The notes beneath the pieces are model-generated. The model saw only the letters and a list, made by a program, of their open reading frames with translations. It had not been told where the DNA came from and searched no databases. This document shows positions 25,921 to 37,155 of a DNA stretch of 64,000 bases, piece by piece; the stretch's first letter is position 1; every line of letters begins with the position of its first letter. The translations under genes were made by a program, and so were the position numbers. The stretch is from Bimastos eiseni. Its lineage: Eukaryota > Annelida > Clitellata > Crassiclitellata > Lumbricidae. The DNA is taken from positions 26,351,515 to 26,415,514 of the forward strand of contig OY365806.1 in NCBI GenBank assembly GCA_959347315.1, written 5' to 3'.

Positions 25921-27184
25921 TTCCCATTTGACGAACCTTATATTTTTATGGAAAAGTTTTTAAGTTGTCTGGATATAGGACTAATCCGGCCACGCGCACA
26001 TTGCTATAGCCTACTGCTACTGTTGGATCTCCTGTGTCAAATCAATGTTGAGCTTTCTCAGACATAGGCTTCGACAAAGACACTGCTGCATCGTGATAAC
26101 CTTTACTGTATCTCCATACAACTGTGGATCAATTAATTACAAAAGGTTTCTGGAAGCAGGACATACGACAGTTAGCTTTCGTCAAACATCTTTTAAACGA
26201 CCTGTCGTATCTCGTAGTCATTGAAACGGAAGAATGATAACAACTCTTAACGTATTTCCGGAAAAGGTGAAGATAATTTTCATGCGAAGATATATTGTGT
26301 AAGCCTACAAACACAAATTCAAAACTGTCTGCACGCTTCCTAAGTTCCATAGCAACTCCACACTGGTCATTTTTAAATTAAATAATCTATAGACTTCATA
26401 TGTATCTAAAAAATATACAACGCCTCTTAAATCTGTCTACACACTTTAATTATAAGTTATCACCGAAAATTATGTAGCCTAACTCATTTGCATTGTTGCA
26501 CAGAAACTAAAAAACTGACAATATGCACGCTGTTATCGAGACTGATTTGCCTTTGTTTTTTTACCAGATAATTGATACATGAGTTATATCATTATTTATT
26601 ATTTGGATTGCAATGAATGGAGTTTTAGGTCAGTTTAAAACCAGACCAGTGTTACCTACCTTTTGTTTTAACTGCGTCGGTTTATAAGTATTATGATGGA
26701 CACCAATAGACCGCTTACATTGCCATTTTGAGACAGCTATTTAGTCGGTGAAACAGAAAATGATGACGTTGGCAAACCTATTTCAGGCAGAATTGAGAGA
26801 AAAGGCATCATACTTCATCAAGTCGTTGACGCTAATTTTCCAAACCGTCCATTCTGGCAATTTTCCAACTTCCAAGGGTTCTGATCCATAAAACAGGGTT
26901 CCCGTTTCCTTTTGTCAGATATGTCAGTTGAGTTATAAATTCGTTCGCCGACTGTAGTCGACGGCTCTCACCATACGACCAATCTGCGCGGTAATTGACC
27001 CTGCTGATCTCTAGTGTTACAGATCGACCATTGACTGGCGAAGGCATTTATGGCAAAAACACAGAAATATATTTCATCCTTTTTCCTCAAAACATTTGGT
27101 CAATGAATTTCAATCTCTGAGCGAATACGGCCAGACAACGCCTCTGTAAAATTAGTTATCCCACAATCAATCGATCATCCTCGA

Positions 27185-27319
27185 TTTTCCTCTGTATGTC
27201 TCTAATTTTTCCTCTGTATGTCTTTAATTTTTCCTCTGTATGTCTCTAATTTTTCCTCTGTATGTCTCTAATTTTTCCTCTGTATGTCTCTAATTTTTCC
27301 TCTGTATGTCTCTAATTTC
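27185..27319. repeat. 22-bp tandem repeat, about six copies
   Basis: Unit TTTTCCTCTGTATGTCTCTA plus AT, copies nearly identical (one has CTTTAA in place of CTCTAA). Lies just before the minus-strand SINE. Confidence 0.95.
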
Positions 27320-27385
27320 TTGTCAAACCTGACAGAGAGAGCGTGCACGCTGCATTGCAGCTCCAGTCGAACCCGTTAGGCCAAA

Positions 27386-27625
27386 GAAATTCTTTAAATT
27401 CTTGATATCGCTCTTCTTCCATCATGTTTTGCTTAGAAGTGCACACACCTCGACGGCGCAATGGCAGTTGTACTGCAAAGCAATTGTGCGCGAAGGACTT
27501 GCTCAAGGTCCCTACACAGTGACTGACGCCTCGGACGAGCTGATCGGTTAGAGCGGTCGGCCCGTAACACTCAGCACACACTGAATGTTACGGGCCGACC
27601 GCTCTAACCGATCAGCCACCGTGCC
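27386..27625 (-). mobile_element. tRNA-derived SINE, copy 3, with snap-back inverted head
   Basis: Read on the minus strand it has the family head (CGGTGGCTGATCGGTTAGAGCGG), body (gagcaagtccttcgcgcacaattgc) and a GATATCAAGAATT end. The box-B segment found at the matching place in copy 1 is missing. In its place is an inverted copy of the head: 27539-27574 and 27581-27616 are complementary at 35 of 36 bases around the 6-base loop CACACA. The transcript would form a 36-bp hairpin, and the Pol III promoter is expected to be broken. Confidence 0.85.
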
Positions 27626-27967
27626 ACACAATGGCCCTAAATGTCTATTTTCTCCGGGTATCATAGATGCAACATACATGGCTCAGAGTTCTGTAGGCCT
27701 ATTCTAGAATAGTTGTCGCATTCGTACAAGACAACTTGAAATGGCATGTCGCCCACTGAAACATGCAGAAAATCACTGAAGACTGAACATGGTCGAGACT
27801 ATGAATTATATGAAGAAAAACGTATCCGTACAAACACAGGCCTATATACGTACATATATACACACAAAGAAATATGCACACATATACATACACTTATACA
27901 TGCATACGTGAATATACGCGTGCATATAATTATGCTTAGGTAACAACATACATGTACCTCAAAGGAT

Positions 27968-28200
27968 TTGTGTCGGCCCATTGAGGCTACTGGTGACCGA
28001 CGTCAACTCCGTTCTGCTGCCCGTGGGTACTTGGTTGTTCATTTCGCTCGTACCACCACAATGCGGCACCGGACCTTTTCAGTGGTGGGCCTGTCCATCT
28101 GGAATGGGTTCCCCATGGGCTGCGCGTCATACCTAGAAACTCATCGCCTGCATTTCACTCTTCTCTTTAATCTGTATTTTTCAGACGTAGTCAGAACTGG
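27968..28200 (+). mobile_element. Decayed LINE ORF2 C-terminus
   Basis: The frame 27968-28237 reads RRQLRSAARGYLVVHFARTT and then RTFSVVGLSIWNGFP, matching the terminal LINE block 'RxLRSAxRGDLxVPRTRT..G.RSFxVxGPxxWNxLP'. It ends 300 bases before the ROCO exon and is in the intron. Confidence 0.75.
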
Positions 28201-28242
28201 AGTGCATCTGGGTAGATATATTGAATTAACGCTATAATAATA

Positions 28243-28302
28243 TGTTCGCATTGATTGATTGATAGATCGATCGATCGATCGATCGATTGACTGATTGATT
28301 GA
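28243..28302. repeat. (TTGA)n / (ATCG)n microsatellite
   Basis: TTGATTGATTGATAGATCGATCG-type tetranucleotide run. Confidence 0.95.
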
Positions 28303-28502
28303 TGCACACATACGCACATAATCGCACGCACACTCATCTGTACAAACATGATATCAATTTCAGACCAATATAATCCTACACATGCAGGCACAAAGGTAAG
28401 TGCCTTTATCTGTTGCCTAACACAGATTTACGTTGAACAGTTGCTTGCAAATTGACCGGTGATCTGCGGTGTTAACTCGCGAAGTGTTTTACTCTGTTAC
28501 AG

Positions 28503-31500
28503 ATGCTGCACAGACAATGCATTATTGATGACGTGCATAAAACGGCGGCGACCGACTCCGACGCAACGCAGCGAAAACGACGAAGTTACGGTGACCAATA
28601 CATCGTGTCTGTTCGACGGGACACTCGCAGGTACTTAGCAGACCACTTCCCAACATCTGGTTGTAGGGAGACTGTACGAGATTTGGTCATCGTGCAAGAT
28701 GACTGGGGAGGAAGAGATGGAGGAAGAGGAGGTGGAGGACTGGAAGATGTATTCAGACGGTTAGAACCTGATTCCCTGAAGACGGTCTATCTAGTAGACT
28801 GTGCAGTTTCTATTCAGGACGTGATCGTTCTTGAATCAGCGTCGCTTGTGATTCTCGTTCTATGTCACTGTCGTCTGCGACGTTTACCGTCATGTATCTT
28901 TGAAATGAAGACCCTTGAAGTGCTGAAAGTAGATCACAACTACATCGAAGAGATTTCGGAAGACCTCGGCAACCTGTCTCACCTGCGGACGTTCTGCTGT
29001 GATGCACAAAGACCGCGGTTAAGATCTCTTCCAGAGTCCATCACGCGACTCGATCAGCTCGAGGTTCTGAGCTTCTGCGACAACCGCATTGAAAGCATCA
29101 GCTGGACAGTGGCGCTGCCGAATCTGAAGATTCTTCGTTGTTCCTCTAATCGAATCTACCGACTTCCGACTCAGCTGGTCAACCTGTCTAAGCTCACCTG
29201 GCTAGACGTCAGTCACAATCGGATCGAACATGTGCCAAGGTCGCTTTTCCTGCTAATTCACAGACTGATCCAATTCGACTTCTTTAATATGTCTCTGCAA
29301 TTGAGAGGAGTCCGCCTCTCAAAGTCAGCTCTTCTCTCCCATCTTAAACTGGAGAACTTCCTTGCAAGTGCGGCGGATCCAGCGAAGAATTACGTCAGCG
29401 ATTTGACCGTGATGATAGTGGGAGAGACAGGGTCGGGCAAATCGACGCTTGTACAAGCGTTGAAAGACGACCGCGGCATATGCCGTCAAGAACTGAGAGG
29501 TTCTCACCACCACCCATTGGAAATACACCGGTTTGACATGTCTGCCTCAGGTGGTCTTCTCAACGACAGCTGGGACTCGCTTCGACCACAGACCGGGACG
29601 ACACCAACAAACACGGACAGTTCCAGGCTAAACTTCTCGGTCGGCGGCAGCGGAGGAGACTCAGCGGTTTCTTCGCGTTACGTGACAATGGTCGTCTTTT
29701 CAGGGGAATACCTGGACAGCCACACGCGCGACATACACGCCGACCTCTATATGGTCTTGGTTGATCTGACCACCCTGGAGCAGCATCACAACGGGTCACC
29801 GCCCCATCTCGTGACGCGCCATCTCGCCCGTCTTCAGATGTGGCTGCAAGCGATGTACGAAGCGTCTCCTAAAACCCCCGTTCTCATCGTCGGCACTCAC
29901 GCCGATCTCGTCAAAACGATCACATTCCAGGACGTTTGCCTTCTCCTCGACGAACTCATCGACCGCGGACGACAGCACCACGTCCGCCGATTCGCAGATG
30001 GACCAGGTCGTAACTGCTTCCTCTGCAACCGACGCAGCCTTGCTGGTCAGTGCACCACGCTGACCAAGTCACGATCGGGTCCGTCTGGGTTCGTTGAACT
30101 CACCTCACCAACTGGCCGAGCGAATGGTCAGCGAGGATCGTCGCTGATTCCAACGGATGCGATTGGGGTCTTGAGTGGTGGACCAAGATTTCCGCACGTC
30201 GTCGGGTACTATGAGGTTGACTCTAAGAAATGTTTTCCGAAGGACTCGAAGAAAGTCAATCTTAGCATTGAACAGCTGAAAGGTGCGATCTTGCGCCTGG
30301 CAGACAGTGAATGTAGAATACCATCCGAATGGTTGGTCTTCAGTCGACAATTGGTCTGCGTCAGCGAGCAGACGCAAAGAGTGCCTTGCATTCAGCTAGA
30401 GGACGCTATATCTGTGGCGCGAAATTTTGACATACCCGGTGCTCAAGTGCCGATGATACTAGACTATTTCCATCGGCGAGGTTCCCTCGTTTTCTTTTCT
30501 GAAGACAGCCTTCTGTCGAGACTGGTGGTCGTTAATCCAGTTTGGCTTCTGCAGACCCTGGATCGCGTGACGGCTGCCCAAGAGGAGAGTCACGTGGATG
30601 CAGAGAGACTCTACCATAGCCTTTCAGATCGTGACTTGGACCGTTTGTTTACGAAAACAGGCGTCCAGTGCGTAAACGGTGCCCAGTGGCTAATGGCAAT
30701 GGCCATCCGACTGGAGTCTTGCGCTCCTCTTGGTTCCTCGTCTTACTTTTTCCCTCGTCTTCTCAGACTTGGAAACCCGAGTCTCGATGTCTGGCCGGAG
30801 GACCCGGAGTTGGAAGAACGCCAGGTGGCGTTTGACGTTGGCGTAAGGACGGTCCGGTCGCAAATGTTCACCGATTTCCTGTTGAACCTAAACGAGTATG
30901 GACATCGACGTCTCGAGATCCTGTCAGATCCAGCACCAGTCTTTCTCTCACATCACGTGGTCTTTTTCAGTTCATTGGACACCGGAAGTTGCGATGACTG
31001 CGCAACGTGGAATGCAGAGGATGGGTGCGGGGTCATGACCCAACAGGCGGAGGGTGAGTGTAGGCGGAAGGACCGCGTAGACGAGGTTCTTCATAAGATC
31101 AGCATCGAACTACAACGAAACCTTTCATCGATTCGCGTTCTCGTCCGAGGACCAAGTCCCTGCTGCGTTATGAAAACGACGCTACGATTCCTCGAACAAC
31201 ATCTGAACGACGCGACCGACGATACTCAGGAAACTGAAGTCAGTCTGTCCGCGTTTGAACACTCCAGCTTCCGTTCGTGTTCCTGTTCCTGTGCGTCTGA
31301 TGACAGAGAAAGCTTGAACGGAATCTATGAATCAGATAACAGTAGAAACATATCGCTGTTGTGTCCTAAGTGCATCCTAATGCGTGACCCCCGACCAGAG
31401 CGCATCCACAAACAGACGATGGTTCCAAGGAACAAGCCCATTTGCAGCAAGTGGCACAATCTCGGCAGCTGGTCGCGGGCAGTGACTGGCGACTACCGCT

Positions 31501-32225
31501 TCACCTCAGTTGATCGGCCCCTCCAAATCTCCCCCGTCTGCCTTCCAGACTACGAACACCCGCGTCTGTTGATGCTACTCCCACCAAGTAGCACGGTGTC
31601 CGAACGCGAGTGGTTCTCCTCGGCTCGCGTGCAGTTCCTCGAAGGCTTCGAGGTTCACTTCCTTTGCGAGAACCCCACCTATTGGCACCTCGTGGCGGGA
31701 TCGGGAATTCGCCTGCGATCCAACCCCAGCGACGAAGCAGCCCGTCAGTCGGCGTTGCTCGTCGGACTCGCCCTTCCGATGTTACAATTGGTCCTTGGAG
31801 TGGGGGAGCACCTTCATACGGTCAGGTTAATGGCACCCGTCGTTTCGGATCTCCTTAAGATGTACGACTACCTGAGCTGTGTCGACGCGTGCACCCTTGA
31901 CCCGCACGCCTGGCTGACACGCTACAAAGACCGACTCGTGGCAATGCTGGCCAAGGTCCTTGCGAACGTCACTTCAGCCGAAGGCGGACCTCAACAACAC
32001 CCAGACGTCTACGTAAAGACGGGGAGCTCACTGGGTCCGGACGACTTACTCCAGGCGTCGCCCGTCGCCAGTCGAGAAGATCTCTGTCGATGCCTGCGAC
32101 TTGAAAGGAGTTCTGGGAGGTTCGGATGTCTCCGTCCGATCTCCGTCGGGAGAGAGATACGATGGGTCTGCGAAGCACATCACGTAGAGCTGCGGTCGAG
32201 TGCATCTGTTCAATTCCACTCATGA
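28503..32225 (+). CDS. ANK-ROCO protein, last exon: LRR, ROC GTPase, COR and C-terminal region
   Basis: One 1240-codon frame entered at a strong acceptor (phase 0) and closed by TGA. Positions within this exon: Gly-rich linker to about 85; five to six leucine-rich repeats at about 95-265 (e.g. LEVLKVDHNYIEEI, LTWLDVSHNRIEHVP); ROC GTPase about 300-485 with P-loop GETGSGKST (307-315) and base-recognition motif THAD (466-469); COR about 560-850 (EWLVFSRQL; LDYFHRRGSLVFF; VVNPVWLLQTLDRV; YFFPRLL). A C-terminal region with a Cys cluster (926-957) and a block at 1019-1227 ending RWVCEAHH closes the protein. No kinase, WD40 or death domain follows. The switch motif where DxxGQ is expected reads VFSGE. 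ROCO proteins are cytosolic GTPase scaffolds; relatives by architecture are LRRK1 (ANK-LRR-ROC-COR-kinase) and MFHAS1 (LRR-ROC-COR). If the exon had its own promoter, ATG 28503 could be a start. Confidence 0.9.
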   Translation: MLHRQCIIDDVHKTAATDSDATQRKRRSYGDQYIVSVRRDTRRYLADHFPTSGCRETVRDLVIVQDDWGGRDGGRGGGGLEDVFRRLEPDSLKTVYLVDCAVSIQDVIVLESASLVILVLCHCRLRRLPSCIFEMKTLEVLKVDHNYIEEISEDLGNLSHLRTFCCDAQRPRLRSLPESITRLDQLEVLSFCDNRIESISWTVALPNLKILRCSSNRIYRLPTQLVNLSKLTWLDVSHNRIEHVPRSLFLLIHRLIQFDFFNMSLQLRGVRLSKSALLSHLKLENFLASAADPAKNYVSDLTVMIVGETGSGKSTLVQALKDDRGICRQELRGSHHHPLEIHRFDMSASGGLLNDSWDSLRPQTGTTPTNTDSSRLNFSVGGSGGDSAVSSRYVTMVVFSGEYLDSHTRDIHADLYMVLVDLTTLEQHHNGSPPHLVTRHLARLQMWLQAMYEASPKTPVLIVGTHADLVKTITFQDVCLLLDELIDRGRQHHVRRFADGPGRNCFLCNRRSLAGQCTTLTKSRSGPSGFVELTSPTGRANGQRGSSLIPTDAIGVLSGGPRFPHVVGYYEVDSKKCFPKDSKKVNLSIEQLKGAILRLADSECRIPSEWLVFSRQLVCVSEQTQRVPCIQLEDAISVARNFDIPGAQVPMILDYFHRRGSLVFFSEDSLLSRLVVVNPVWLLQTLDRVTAAQEESHVDAERLYHSLSDRDLDRLFTKTGVQCVNGAQWLMAMAIRLESCAPLGSSSYFFPRLLRLGNPSLDVWPEDPELEERQVAFDVGVRTVRSQMFTDFLLNLNEYGHRRLEILSDPAPVFLSHHVVFFSSLDTGSCDDCATWNAEDGCGVMTQQAEGECRRKDRVDEVLHKISIELQRNLSSIRVLVRGPSPCCVMKTTLRFLEQHLNDATDDTQETEVSLSAFEHSSFRSCSCSCASDDRESLNGIYESDNSRNISLLCPKCILMRDPRPERIHKQTMVPRNKPICSKWHNLGSWSRAVTGDYRFTSVDRPLQISPVCLPDYEHPRLLMLLPPSSTVSEREWFSSARVQFLEGFEVHFLCENPTYWHLVAGSGIRLRSNPSDEAARQSALLVGLALPMLQLVLGVGEHLHTVRLMAPVVSDLLKMYDYLSCVDACTLDPHAWLTRYKDRLVAMLAKVLANVTSAEGGPQQHPDVYVKTGSSLGPDDLLQASPVASREDLCRCLRLERSSGRFGCLRPISVGREIRWVCEAHHVELRSSASVQFHS

Positions 32226-32433
32226 CCTCGAACATTTTGAGTTCTTATGGCATGCTATATAGCGTAAAGTAAGGTAGACCGATGTCGATCATGGGTTGAA
32301 TATTAGAAACATCTAACAACCAATGTCCTTGTGCGCCGGCTTTCCATGTTCAATCAATCAATCAATTAATTTTCGTTTCTCGAAATAAGCTGAAATGTAA
32401 GCAACTATTATATTGCACAACAGCGAATCACAG

Positions 32434-32439
32434 AATAAA
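32434..32439 (+). promoter_or_regulatory. Polyadenylation signal AATAAA
   Basis: First canonical AATAAA after the ROCO stop codon, 209 bases downstream. Suggests a 3' UTR of roughly 230 bases. Confidence 0.5.
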
Positions 32440-33298
32440 ATTCAGAAAAGCTAAACCTAATCTAACAGTTCAGCGATCCTACATCAAGAATCGAATGTAG
32501 CTCGTTAACCTGAAAGGTCAGGACTGTGACACAAAGTCTTGTTTCTATGATTCTATCAGAACAGATAATTGCTTATCCAAGGCGTGGTGCGATGTAATCA
32601 GACAAATGAATCTATAATGCGGCATCTGAGAACCTTACCAAGTCATTCTTCTGACATTACATATGCAAGCCCAGCCGCTTTCAGCCGGCTCCTGGAAACA
32701 CCCGTGGAGTAAACGTGTCATTTACTTCATTCTTTTGACTTCGGGGTAAATTGGGCGAGTATAACAGCATCCTCAGAGGCGATTCCGAAGGGCTGTCAGA
32801 CTACTGGTCATGCTTTCCTCTTCAGAGAACGGAGCAACGGGCAACGAGCGGATATCAAAGGACGAATCAAAGGGATGCTCGACTATGACCTCCCCTCCCT
32901 TTAACTCGTTTAGGGGTGAAGTAGGAATAATACCGTCGTGCCCCTGAATCCGCTTGTGTTCTCGATATCCGATTTTGCAGAGTGTTGACATCTTGCTTTA
33001 TAGCAGCGCTCGTTAATAACTTTTAGACAGATCTATTTAGTTAATAGACTTATTGACCTTAAGTTACGCTTTAGCTGGGAATTTGTAGTTCCTTCAACTT
33101 CTTTGCACAAAGATGGCAACAGTGATCTATAAAGTGATCTAAAGAGGGCCATGGTAAACGGTAATCAAAAACAGTGTGTAAAAAATATGTTAGGCTATTG
33201 AATTCTCACTTAGGTCTACGTACATCTCCACATTGGTTTGTTTCGTAGTTCCAATCTGCAATGACATGCATCGGCTTAATTAAATTAAGCAAATTTAT

Positions 33299-33331
33299 GC
33301 TGTAGCTAGCGAGGTGTGTCCGTGTGTAGGG
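33299..33331. repeat. 30-bp direct repeat, first copy
   Basis: GTAGCTAGCGAGGTGTGTCC followed by GTGTGTAGG recurs at 33855-33885 with one base changed. Unknown origin. Confidence 0.8.
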
Positions 33332-36300
33332 TATGTCAACATAGGCCTATTACTTACGCAAAAATTATATGTTCATACCCATCTCCCCTGTTTCACCTCA
33401 CACATTTTGTGAACACCCTAACCTCTTCATGCGTACGTACATGTAGGCTACAACTAAGCTTCGCAGCCTTTGATAAAAATTGTTTCACAAAAGTTAATTA
33501 GCTGAAGTCAATTACGCCTATAAGACATTTATTAGGCTACTATTTATTTTTGCTAAACACCATAGTTTGCTTGCTAAAATGTGTTAACCGTTATGAAGAA
33601 ATAAAATATTATCAAAACAAACATTTACATTTTGACAAGTTTTAATACTACCTAGGCCTACGTAACATTAATAAAACAGGAATAGCCTATAACTAGTGAT
33701 TTGGATTTTAATTCTGATTTCATTTTTAATAGTCGATCTCATCATGACTTTAAGTCTGAACAATCTTAAGAGAATTTAATTATGTAGGCCTATAAATAAA
33801 ATAAAAACAGATTTCAGTTGCATTTCAAAAAGAAAAAAATACTTCTGCTGTTACAGTAGCTAGCGAGGTGTGTCCATGTGTAGGAAATTAAATGCTGTTT
33901 GCAGCCACTGAACAAATTTTCAACAACTTTTGAATCTTATTTCATCAACAGACTGTCAAACTTCGGATGACTTTGGCATAGGCTTACGCACTACGCAAAA
34001 TAAATTTCTAATAATGCCCTCATTCGCTCAATTACAATCATAAATTGGCTAATGTGGATGTCCTAATTAGAACTTTGGCTTCCATACGTAGCCAACACAT
34101 CTGTCGAGACCACTGTCCATCGCGACAAGCACGCGCTCGTACGCAAAATCTCTTAAAATCGATCAGTACGTCAGCGCGTTGGCAGACCTTATAATAATGG
34201 ATGGACCCTTAGATAAGCTTAAGCTAGGTCGAAATCCGATGTCAGAGAAACCTGACCTAGGTCGGCTGATTGAGTGCAATGTTTGGTGAACTATAAGACA
34301 GAGTTCAAACTGAATTATTATTATTGCATGATGAGAATGCCAGCGTTAAGAATGCCAGACTGATGTAGACCTGTACATTGGGCACATACAATAGGCCTAA
34401 TGCAATTTGTTGTTTTTCTTTTTATTATTATTTTTTCCCTGGGTCTCTCGCACTGGAAGCGCCTCTGATCAGTGCACACCATGAGAGGCGCAACATAAAT
34501 AGATACAGTAAGGAACAAGACCATCATGTCCGAGGAAACGCCGAAAATTAAGAAATCAAAGTTGGCCTACAGATCCGAGTGGACACGCATTTCCCCACCG
34601 GCGGAGACTTAGGGGGGGCAGCGGGGGACGATCCCTCCCCAAATTTGGAGTGCGGGGGATGGAGTAGTTTATATTCCCCCAAATTTTAGCCGATTGAACG
34701 TGTGCTTACTATTATATTTCCTATGTCTGAGACAGGTTTCATGAAACTTTAAGTTTTACAGATTGGGCAAAGTAAAATTAAATTAGTAACTGGTGATTGT
34801 ACGCTCAAGTATGGAATACATGTATAATCGGATTTGAGGTCCCAAGGTTGACCGATATGACTCATAGCAGGTCACCTTATACCCTAAACAAAGACAGGCG
34901 GCAAACACAGACCCCGGCTGGTATGCACCTTGGGTGATGCGGCTGATGTCGATGCTGCAGCCAACTGTTGCCGCTCCGGGCCAGCCATGAGGAGGTCAGG
35001 GTTCACGATATTGGCCAGGTCGCAAGGACAGTACTGAGTGGGTGCAGTAACCTCCAGTCGTCAGAACTGGACTCCGCCAGTTTGCTGATCAGAAAAAAGA
35101 AAAGCTGCAAGTGCCAGTCCATCCAATTTTTAAAGAAGAAACTGTCGGAAATTGTCGGAGACTCCTGCCGCACATCGCCGCTATATACATGGATGGTATG
35201 AATCTGTGATTATACGAGGAAGCGCAATTCCTGACAATAGAGATACTCATAGAAGGCCTAATAATTTGAAAGATAAAACCCTTCAACAAAATTAAAAATA
35301 ATTAAGGCAAATGCTCCAATTTCAGGTAGGGGGATATTCTTGAGTCTTATGGGTGATATCATCAAGTCTTTAACAAACTTTTAAGTTATTGTCACAATGT
35401 AACTAACTATAATCGTATTTATTATAATAAATAAATTATAAATTAATGTTACTCACAGCTTCAGATTATGAAACAAGTTAGTAGTCTGGTACTAGGCCTA
35501 CTACAAAGAACCAGCAATTGGTTACACATTCACTTAAAGTTGTTTATTTTCTTGTTTTTGGTTCCTGTTGCCATCTACTGTTGCAAAGATTGCTAACTTC
35601 TCATCTAAAAAATTGTTAGCTATACACGTTTCCAAAATGAGTGTAGGACATTTGCCTCCCTAACATCTGACCATGGGACGATTTCTCCCATGTAAATGTT
35701 GAATTGAAACTATATTTATCATCAATCCAACACAAAAATGATAATACTAAAAATACTAATACTAATAATGATATTAAGTTAATAATAATAATAATAATTT
35801 AGTTTAACTTCACATTGAGAGACTGTGGCATGATTACAAGTACAGTATGAATTTGCGATGATATGTTATTGGCAGTGTTTGAACTTCTATTAAATTACGC
35901 AAAATATATTTGTGTCAATCAAACTTCTTTTTAACCACAAATTATTTTTAATCGATACAACTTCACTTTAAACTAGTAGACAAAGCGAGGCAACAATCAC
36001 CAAGCAATTGTATTGTATTTAAGTATTTATAATGCGCCTCCAGTAGGGTGAACCATTCAAAAGCGCTGCCAGTGAGCAAGGTCCGGCTAGAAAAAGTAGG
36101 TTGTGAGAAGTGCAGAAGTGGATAAGAGATAGAATTTTAAAGCGAAAAGATGGAGAAAGCGCATTTCACAGACAGGGACCCATTGAAGCAAAATATCTAG
36201 ACTGAACCGCTGCTGTTGTAGTTTGGGAATTGAACTTTTTTACGACCTGTCCACAACTCAAATTTTGTCGATCTGTCTCCCCAAACTCAGAGAGCCAAGT

Positions 36301-36962
36301 GCCTATGCATCTCCCAACGTGACCAATTGCTAAATAAGAAAGTGAAGTCGCCAGCTCGTCATATTCATGATTTTCTCTTGTGATTAGTTTTAGAGACTTT
36401 TCTTTTATAATATTATTATACTAAATGCATGTTCAATTGACTCATGAGCTACTATTTCCTTAGTCCAACCTCTCCATTCACAACGTTGCATAGGTCGCTT
36501 TCTACCAGTTCGCTAGGTGGCCGTGCTTAACACTCAGATCAAGTTTTCTGCTCTTACGCCTATGCAGCATATCTCCTTTCCAACTCATGATTTGGGTCAT
36601 AAACTTTATCTTATTACAATCCGGTGAAACTTCCGATGATCCTAAATTCATCAAACTCTGTATCGAGCCCGTTCCATCCCCTCTCGAACATCGACTTTTC
36701 CGTTGTACCAGTTTCAAGGACCTTGATGCATCCAAACTTGACCCTTATCCCCCTCCATATTTTTCTAAGCACCAAAGAGACCCTACGACACCACGCCATA
36801 TCCCCAATTGAAATGTCTAATCACTATCAACCTCAGTCAATTTCAGCACTCACCAGTTTGCACTATCTTACTCTCTCTCTCTCTCTCTCTCTCGATTCTA
36901 ACCGTGCATCAAAAGTTTAAAAGCGACAAAACTAGCACTTGCCGACTTAGTTGGAACAGAGC

Positions 36963-37155
36963 TGGTGGCTGATTCGTTATATCGTACCGTTCAGGGTGCG
37001 CTGAGTGAGCGGGTTTCGACTCTCGTCCAAGGCGCCACTGTGTAGGGGCCTTGAGCAAGTCCTTCGCGCACAATTGCTCTGCAGTTGCGTCGTCAAGGCG
37101 TGTGTGCATTTCTGAACTAAACCGCAAGAAGGGTGATATCAAATAACAGTTGTAT
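36963..37155 (+). mobile_element. tRNA-derived SINE, copy 2 (degraded head)
   Basis: Same order as copy 1: GGTGGCTGATT, then GTGCGCTGAGTGAGCGGGTT, GAGCAAGTCCTTCGCGCACA, and GGGTGATATCAAAT at the end. The box-A segment (GATTCGTTATATCG) is badly diverged and about ten bases are missing, so this copy is probably inactive. Confidence 0.75.

Noticed and set aside
31000..32225. A kinase domain after COR, as in LRRK1/LRRK2
   Set aside because: No glycine-rich loop, VAIK lysine, HRD or DFG motif in residues 830-1240.
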